From assembly GCA_002438845.1 (NCBI GenBank), contig DJRG01000036.1:1-36419 (forward strand): a stretch of 36,419 bases of DNA, in the 5' to 3' direction. Position numbers and translations under genes: made by a program. Shown here in pieces: positions 31,564 through 36,419 of this stretch. Position 1 is the stretch's first letter. Each line of letters starts with the position of its first letter. A model generated the notes under the pieces. It had not been told where the DNA came from. It ran no database searches and saw nothing but the letters and a program-made list of their open reading frames with translations. This DNA comes from Bacteroidales bacterium UBA6366 (GTDB lineage: Bacteria > Bacteroidota > Bacteroidia > Bacteroidales > UBA932).

Positions 31564-32396
31564 TGCCTAAGGAAAGGTCTGTTGTACAGGACATTCTTAC
31601 AGTCGCGGTCTTCATTATCCTGGAGGTCGCGGCTGTTCTGATGCTCTCCCACAACAACCAGATCCAAAGACTTTGGGTCGCCAGAATCTCGCACGGGTTC
31701 ATGGCCCAGACCTGGGGCGCGACCCAGTCCGTCTCCAACTACTTCTCCCTGAAAAGGCAGAACGACGAACTGGCTCTGGAGAACGACCGGCTGCAGAAAC
31801 TGGTGCGTGGCTACGAGATGGCGGCAAGGCAGGCGGACCCGGCGTCAAAGCCAGTGCTGGCCGACGATGGCTTCAACTATATTCCAGCGACCATCATCAA
31901 GTCCAGCGTGAACACCCAGCACAACTACCTCATCATCGACAAAGGCAGCGAGGACGGGGTTGTACGCAACTCCGGAGTGATCACGCCTAAAGGTGTCATC
32001 GGCATAGTGGACGCCGTCAGCAGCCACTATTCCTATGCGATCTCTTTCCTCAACACCGAACTCTTCATCAGCGCCAGGCTCGGAAATTCCGGGGCGGTAG
32101 GGCCACTCGCTTGGGACGGGACCAGTTCCGACAGGGCCATCCTGAAGGAGATTCCGCTCCAATTCAAGTTCGCGCCGGGAGACACTGTCTACACCAGCGG
32201 GTACTCCACAATCTTTCCTCCCGACATCCCTATCGGTGTGGCCGGTGATTCCAAGATCATCAACGGAGCCACCAACGAGATCGAGGTGGACTTGTTCCAG
32301 AACCACAAGGCTTTGAAATATGTCACCATAGTCTCTAACGCGAGAGCCGCTGAGATCGAAGCCATCGAAAAACAAGAAGAACAGCCGGAGAAATGA
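31563..32396 (+). CDS. mreC: Rod shape-determining protein MreC
   Basis: Bitopic membrane protein that activates PBP2-RodA from the periplasmic side. The 277 residues start with one helix near residues 8-28 (ILTVAVFIILEVAAVLML) and a coiled coil near 58-80 (LKRQNDELALENDRLQKLV). The beta-rich domain follows, with NTQHNYLIIDKGSEDGV and NSGVITPKGVIGIVD typical of MreC. The last residues are acidic and rich in Glu and Gln. Its start shares one base with the mreB stop, so translation is probably coupled. Confidence 0.95.
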   Translation: MPKERSVVQDILTVAVFIILEVAAVLMLSHNNQIQRLWVARISHGFMAQTWGATQSVSNYFSLKRQNDELALENDRLQKLVRGYEMAARQADPASKPVLADDGFNYIPATIIKSSVNTQHNYLIIDKGSEDGVVRNSGVITPKGVIGIVDAVSSHYSYAISFLNTELFISARLGNSGAVGPLAWDGTSSDRAILKEIPLQFKFAPGDTVYTSGYSTIFPPDIPIGVAGDSKIINGATNEIEVDLFQNHKALKYVTIVSNARAAEIEAIEKQEEQPEK

Positions 32397-32902
32397 GAAA
32401 CAGCTTCACGTTCACATACATCATGCTGACCGTCGCCCAGATGATTCTGAGCAACTACTTCCATTTCACGCCCTTCATGATGATCACCATCCTGCCTGTG
32501 ATGGTGCTTTGCATCCCGACAAAGACAGGCACTGTAAAGGCTATGCTGATCGCTTTCGTCACCGGCCTGGCCGTGGATTTCTTCGCTGAGGGAACCCTTG
32601 GAATCAATGCCATGTCGCTGGTGCCGGTAGCACTTCTGAGGCGTCCGGTCATCGGAATGTTCTTCGGCAGCGAGCCTTTCGAGCAGAAGGAGAATGTCAC
32701 AATCAGGAAATATGGCTTCGGACGGGTCTCCATGGCCATCATCCTAATGACAGTGCTGTTCCTGCTCGTCTACATCATCGCCGATTGCGCTGGCACAAGA
32801 CCGTTCTGGTTCATCGCGACAAGCCTTGGCCTTTCCACACTTGTCAGCTACCTTGCATCCGTCTGCATCATCAACCTGCTGACCTATGAAGACAGAAGGT
32901 AG
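32393..32902 (+). CDS. mreD: Rod shape-determining protein MreD
   Basis: Small integral membrane protein of 169 residues with about five hydrophobic segments (for example MILSNYFHFTPFMMITILPV and ILMTVLFLLVYIIADCAG). The weakly conserved sequence FVTGLAVDFFAEGTLGINAMS matches MreD's characteristic region. Sequence alone is weak, but its place between mreC and mrdA is decisive. It overlaps mreC by ATGA and mrdA by 17 bp. The protein helps MreC signal to the synthase. Confidence 0.9.
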   Translation: MRNSFTFTYIMLTVAQMILSNYFHFTPFMMITILPVMVLCIPTKTGTVKAMLIAFVTGLAVDFFAEGTLGINAMSLVPVALLRRPVIGMFFGSEPFEQKENVTIRKYGFGRVSMAIILMTVLFLLVYIIADCAGTRPFWFIATSLGLSTLVSYLASVCIINLLTYEDRR

Positions 32903-34733
32903 AGGGAAAACCTTAGTGATCGGGCTCTTGGTCATCGCCACGATCATCCTGGGGAAGTTGTTCTACATCCAGATAATCGATGACAGGTACAAGATCAACG
33001 CGTCCAACAACTCGATGGTCTATGACATCATCTACCCGACAAGAGGCATCATCTACGACCGTAACGGAAAGATCATCGTCAGCAACAAAGTCACCTATGA
33101 CATCCTTGTCACTCCGAGGGAAGTGAAGAGGTTCGACACGCTGATGCTGGCGCAGACGCTGAACGTGTCTCCAGAATTCATCAAGGGGAAAATGGCTGAA
33201 TATGCCAGGAACCGCCGCCGCATCGGCTACCAGAGCGTGGTGATGCTCAAGCAGATAAAGCCTGAGACATACATGCAGTTCGCTGAGCTTCAGTACAATT
33301 TCCCAGGGTTCAGGGGGCAGGCCAGAAGCATCCGCGACTACCCGGTCAACGCCGGAGGGAACCTGCTGGGCTACGTCTCCGAGGTGGATGCCAACTACAT
33401 CGAGAAGCATCCCGGGGAATATCGTTCCGGAGACTACGCCGGGAAGACCGGAATCGAGGCGGCGCGTGAAAAGGAACTGCGCGGCGAGAAAGGCTACCAC
33501 ATCTATCTGCGCAACTCCCGCAACCAGATCGAGCAACGTTACAAGGACGGAGAGATGGACAAGGAAGCCGTCCCGGGAAACGACATCTACACCACAATCG
33601 ACGCCGACTTGCAGCAGTACGGCCAGGAACTCATGAACAACAAGGTAGGCAGCCTCGTGGCGATCGAGCCAAAGACAGGAGAGATCCTGACGCTTGTGTC
33701 CAGCCCGGGAGTCGATGTGAGCATGCTGGCAGACATCGGCCAGCACTATGACGAGATCATCAAGGACCCCCACAAGCCGATGTTCAACCGGGCGGTCCAG
33801 GCTCCTTACCCTCCCGGATCGGTGTTCAAGTTGGTGAACGGCCTGATCGGACTTCAAGAAGGCACCCTGAACACAGAAATCACCTACCCGTGCAGCCAAG
33901 GCTACCATTTCGGCAACCATAAGCTCGGCTGCCACGTTCACAAGTCTCCGCTGGCCCTGGAGGAGGCGATCATGATGTCCTGCAACGGCTACTTCTGCTA
34001 TGTTCTAAAGAATATTCTTGAAAACAAGAAATATCACGACATCGGCGAGGCCCTCGACAAATGGAATGAATATGTACAGAGCTTCGGCTTCGGGCACAAG
34101 CTCGGGACAGATTTCCCTGCCGAGTTGGGAGGGACATTGCCGACATCGAAACTGTACAACAAACGCTACGGCAAAGGCGGATGGAAATTCACGACCATAA
34201 TCTCTATCTCCATCGGGCAGGGAGAGGTGGGAGCGACGCCGATGCAGATCGCCAATCTATGCGCGACCGTCGCCAACAGGGGCTGGTACAAGATTCCTCA
34301 CATCGTCAAGGCTTCAGAAGGAGTGGAGATCGACTCCAAATACTACGAGAGGCAGTACACGATGGTTGACACCACTAATTTCAAAAAGGTGGTTCCGGGC
34401 ATGTGGCGGGCTGTCAACAGCGGTTTCGGTTCCGGGGGTACGGCGTCCATCGCCGCGGTTCCGGGACTCGACATCTGCGGAAAGACCGGCACGGCGCAGA
34501 ATCCGCGAGGAGCCGACAATTCAGTGTTCATCTGCTTCGCCCCGAAAGACGATCCCAAGATCGCTGTGGCCGCCTACATCGAGAACGCCGGATTCGGAGC
34601 CACATGGGCCGCGCCTATCGCGTCCCTGTTGGTTGAGAAATATCTCAACGGAGAGATCAGCGACCAGCGCCGTCCTCTGGAGGACAGGGTTCTTCAGGGT
34701 AACCTGATGTCCAGAGTCAAAGCCTACAAATAG
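32886..34733 (+). CDS. mrdA: Penicillin-binding protein 2, elongasome transpeptidase
   Basis: Class B penicillin-binding protein of 615 residues that crosslinks wall during cell elongation and pairs with RodA. One helix lies at residues about 9-28 (LVIGLLVIATIILGKLFYI). The dimerisation domain contains NSMVYDIIYPTRGIIYDRNG and the GKTGIEAAREKELRGEKGY box. The transpeptidase motifs are YPPGSVFKLV with Ser near residue 312, MSCNGYF near 364 and KTGTAQ near 533. Length and motif order are normal. The start overlaps mreD by 17 bp, and rodA follows 8 bp after its stop. Confidence 0.96.
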   Translation: MKTEGRGKTLVIGLLVIATIILGKLFYIQIIDDRYKINASNNSMVYDIIYPTRGIIYDRNGKIIVSNKVTYDILVTPREVKRFDTLMLAQTLNVSPEFIKGKMAEYARNRRRIGYQSVVMLKQIKPETYMQFAELQYNFPGFRGQARSIRDYPVNAGGNLLGYVSEVDANYIEKHPGEYRSGDYAGKTGIEAAREKELRGEKGYHIYLRNSRNQIEQRYKDGEMDKEAVPGNDIYTTIDADLQQYGQELMNNKVGSLVAIEPKTGEILTLVSSPGVDVSMLADIGQHYDEIIKDPHKPMFNRAVQAPYPPGSVFKLVNGLIGLQEGTLNTEITYPCSQGYHFGNHKLGCHVHKSPLALEEAIMMSCNGYFCYVLKNILENKKYHDIGEALDKWNEYVQSFGFGHKLGTDFPAELGGTLPTSKLYNKRYGKGGWKFTTIISISIGQGEVGATPMQIANLCATVANRGWYKIPHIVKASEGVEIDSKYYERQYTMVDTTNFKKVVPGMWRAVNSGFGSGGTASIAAVPGLDICGKTGTAQNPRGADNSVFICFAPKDDPKIAVAAYIENAGFGATWAAPIASLLVEKYLNGEISDQRRPLEDRVLQGNLMSRVKAYK

Positions 34734-34741
34734 TTTGGAGA

Positions 34742-36187
34742 ATGGAAAACTTTTCGGACAGAGGAATAAAGAAGAGTGTTGACTGGGCGCTGGTGATCAC
34801 ATACCTGCTGCTCATCCTCATCGGGTGGGTCAACATCTACGCATCCATCCATTCCGACGGTCCGGCAAGCATATTCGATTTCAATTTCCGCTGCGGGAAG
34901 CAGTTTGTCTGGATTCTCACCGCCCTTGGTCTGGCCGCCACCATCCTGTTTGTGGTCAACGCCCAGTTTTGGGAAAGCGCGTCCGTGCCTTTGTATTTGG
35001 GGGTGCTGTGTCTGCTTGTGGCCGTGATTTTCCTCGGCGTCGAGGTCAAAGGGTCGCGGTCATGGTTCGAATTCGGTCCGATCAGGTTTCAGCCGGCGGA
35101 AGTCTCAAAGATCACGACATCTTTGCTTCTGGCCACGCTCATGAGCCAGGTCAATTTCAGAATCACCCGATTCAAGGACTTTATGCTCACCGCCTTGATC
35201 CTTGGAGTCCCGATGCTCGTCATTCTGGCCGAAAGCGAGACGGGTTCGGCTTTGGTTTATGTCGGGTTCATCTTCGTGATGTACAGGGAAGGGTTCTCAG
35301 GATGGTGGATCTTCTGCATCGGTGCGGCGGCGCTTCTGTTCATCCTGACACTGACAATCTCCCCGTATGTGTCCCTGCTTGTGCTGATCGGAATCCTGAT
35401 CGTCTGCAACGCGTTGGAATCAAGCAGAATCGGCAAGATGTTCTGGATCTGTGCCGTGACATTTCTGCTTCTCTGTCTGTTGCCTTGGATTCTCGGGAAA
35501 TTCAAACCTGAGAGTCTCGCAGGCGGGATAAAGCCTCTTTACGTTCTTATCGGCGCATGCGTCGCGGCCCTGCCGTTCATGATCATCCATGGCTACAAGT
35601 CACGGAAAAAGTTTCTGTCCATGTCCGCGCTCGGGCTGATCGCCGGAATCGTGCTTGCCTTCTCCACGGACTTCATCTTCAACAACATTCTTCAGGATCA
35701 CCAGCGGAAGAGGATCGAGGTCCTGCTCGGGATGAAAGAGGATCCGACGGGTGTCGGCTACAATGTCAACCAAAGCATGATCGCCATCGGTTCGGGAGGG
35801 CTGACCGGAAAAGGTTTCCTTGGAGGGACCCAGACAACTTTCGGCTTTGTGCCGGAGCAAAGCACAGACTTCATCTTCTGCACAGTGGGAGAGGAATGGG
35901 GGTTCATCGGGTGTTTTGTGGTGATAGCCCTCTATGTTTTCCTCATACTCAGGATCATTTCTGATGCCGAGAAAAGCCGGGAGGCGTTTACCAGAATCTA
36001 TGGCTATTGTGTGGCCTCCTGCATATTCATGCACCTTTTCATCAACATCGGGATGACCATCGGGCTGATGCCTGTGATCGGGATTCCGCTGCCGCTGCTG
36101 AGCTACGGGGGGTCATCTCTTTGGGCCTTCACCATCCTGATTTTCATTTTCATCGCACTGTACCGACAAGAAAAGAAATACTATTAG
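34742..36187 (+). CDS. rodA: Peptidoglycan glycosyltransferase RodA
   Basis: SEDS-family polymerase that works with PBP2. The 481 residues are longer than E. coli RodA (about 370) because of an expanded central region, as seen in other Bacteroidota. About ten or more membrane helices are visible. Recognisable stretches are KGSRSWFEFGPIRFQPAEVS near residue 102, AESETGSALVYVGFIFVMYR, GSGGLTGKGFLGGTQTTFGF and VPEQSTDFIFCTVGEEWGF, then GIPLPLLSYGGSSLWAFTI at the end. It closes the mre operon. Its stop codon touches the first base of a copy of the MITE end. Confidence 0.96.
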   Translation: MENFSDRGIKKSVDWALVITYLLLILIGWVNIYASIHSDGPASIFDFNFRCGKQFVWILTALGLAATILFVVNAQFWESASVPLYLGVLCLLVAVIFLGVEVKGSRSWFEFGPIRFQPAEVSKITTSLLLATLMSQVNFRITRFKDFMLTALILGVPMLVILAESETGSALVYVGFIFVMYREGFSGWWIFCIGAAALLFILTLTISPYVSLLVLIGILIVCNALESSRIGKMFWICAVTFLLLCLLPWILGKFKPESLAGGIKPLYVLIGACVAALPFMIIHGYKSRKKFLSMSALGLIAGIVLAFSTDFIFNNILQDHQRKRIEVLLGMKEDPTGVGYNVNQSMIAIGSGGLTGKGFLGGTQTTFGFVPEQSTDFIFCTVGEEWGFIGCFVVIALYVFLILRIISDAEKSREAFTRIYGYCVASCIFMHLFINIGMTIGLMPVIGIPLPLLSYGGSSLWAFTILIFIFIALYRQEKKYY

Positions 36188-36216
36188 AACATTTCAAACA
36201 AATCAAAACAGCTTCT
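36187..36216. repeat. Solo end of the MITE-like element after rodA
   Basis: These 30 bp match the right end of the element at 12361-12390 with one difference, and finish in AAATCAAAACAGCTTCT. No second end is present within the following 200 bp. The repeat begins at the last base of the rodA stop codon. Confidence 0.7.
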
Positions 36217-36240
36217 TAGTCATCCAGTCAATTAAAAATT

Positions 36241-36260
36241 AACCGGTTTGCGGCGGTTTT
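36241..36260 (+). terminator. Possible terminator of the mre-rodA operon
   Basis: AACCG (36241-36245) pairs with CGGTT (36254-36258), with TTTT at 36257-36260. The stem is only five pairs and the loop 8 nt. It is the only candidate between rodA and the tRNA promoter. Confidence 0.3.
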
Positions 36261-36284
36261 CCTTAATCAATAACTTTTTTTTAG

Positions 36285-36292
36285 TAAATTTG
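36285..36292 (+). promoter_or_regulatory. Candidate -7 box for the tRNA-Leu gene
   Basis: TAAATTTG matches the TAnnTTTG consensus and ends 12 bp before the mature tRNA. No TTG at -33 was seen. Confidence 0.55.
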
Positions 36293-36303
36293 CAATCTCT
36301 ACC

Positions 36304-36388
36304 GCCTTGGTGGTGAAATGGTAGACACGAGGGACTTAAAATCCCTTGGACAGAAATGTCCGTGCGGGTTCGATTCCCGCCTGAGGCA
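36304..36388 (+). tRNA. tRNA-Leu (anticodon UAA)
   Basis: A class II tRNA of 85 nt with a long variable arm. The acceptor GCCTTGG pairs with CTGAGGC, allowing two wobble pairs. The anticodon stem AGGGA/TCCCT encloses the loop CTTAAAA with anticodon TAA at 36337-36339, which reads UUA leucine codons. GGACAGAAATGTCC is the variable arm and GCGGGTTCGATTCCCGC the T arm. CCA is not encoded. It has its own promoter box and a strong terminator. Confidence 0.96.
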
Positions 36389-36419
36389 CAAAAGGGACGG
36401 CATCAGCCGTCCCTTTTGT
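36388..36419 (+). terminator. Terminator after tRNA-Leu
   Basis: ACAAAAGGGACGGC and GCCGTCCCTTTTGT form a perfect 14-bp stem around ATCA, ending at the window edge. The T-run is the end of the right arm, typical of intrinsic terminators. The left arm begins at the tRNA's discriminator base. Confidence 0.85.

Noticed and set aside
32913..33941. Long open frame (342 codons) antisense to mrdA
   Set aside because: It mirrors the codon pattern of a certain penicillin-binding protein gene, and its product is low-complexity and unlike any family.

Overview
The window looks like a chromosomal segment of a Bacteroidota member, most likely of the order Bacteroidales. The evidence is the promoter type (repeated TAnnTTTG -7 boxes, some with an upstream TTG/TTTG), genes without strong Shine-Dalgarno sites, the mreBCD-mrdA-rodA cluster of that phylum, a SufBCD system, QueH, a PIF1-like helicase with a C-terminal HRDC domain, and a lone butyrate kinase. 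The genes are mostly ordinary housekeeping genes with moderately high GC. The first gene, an AAA ATPase, is visibly more AT-rich. No phage, CRISPR array or transposase gene was seen.

Layout. 0.1-1.6 kb: an AAA ATPase with a nuclease-like C-terminus, preceded by three GTTTGGTGCA boxes exactly 33 bp apart. 1.6-3.3 kb: aroC on the minus strand and a 605-bp gap with two inverted-repeat-bounded elements. 3.3-8.3 kb: sufB-pnuC-sufC-sufD-ispE, an iron-sulfur assembly operon interrupted by an NMN transporter gene and ending in an isoprenoid gene. 8.3-12.1 kb: a queuosine gene (queH) and a helicase gene fired from back-to-back promoters. 12.2-13.4 kb: a second copy of the non-coding element, then a methyltransferase. 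13.7-19.7 kb: a MacAB-TolC-like efflux operon (ATPase, two permeases, adaptor, outer-membrane channel) with a palindromic operator candidate. 19.8-26.8 kb, minus strand: butyrate kinase, an unknown lipoprotein, and the operon pbp1A-ddl-prmC. 26.9-30.5 kb: topA, an Lrp/AsnC regulator, and ispD on the minus strand. 30.5-36.2 kb: mreB-mreC-mreD-mrdA-rodA, the cell-elongation machinery. The window closes with tRNA-Leu(UAA) and a strong terminator.

The most unusual signal is a family of about 12 short palindromes between 6.4 and 13.9 kb: a centre close to TCGACAGGCTC with 7-bp arms. The arms differ between copies (GGTTGGT, GGTCACT, GGTCCCT, GGTCGCT), yet in most copies each arm still pairs with its partner. 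Eleven copies lie in frame inside four conserved genes (sufD, ispE, queH, the helicase), where they enlarge the proteins. Several have seeded frame-preserving tandem repeats with periods of 21, 24, 36 and 54 bp. This resembles in concept the Rickettsia palindromic elements that insert within coding sequence. Other repeat families are a MITE-like element whose ends recur at four places, three 27-bp repeats between ispE and queH, and an apparent several-fold excess of the word GAATAT/ATATTC.
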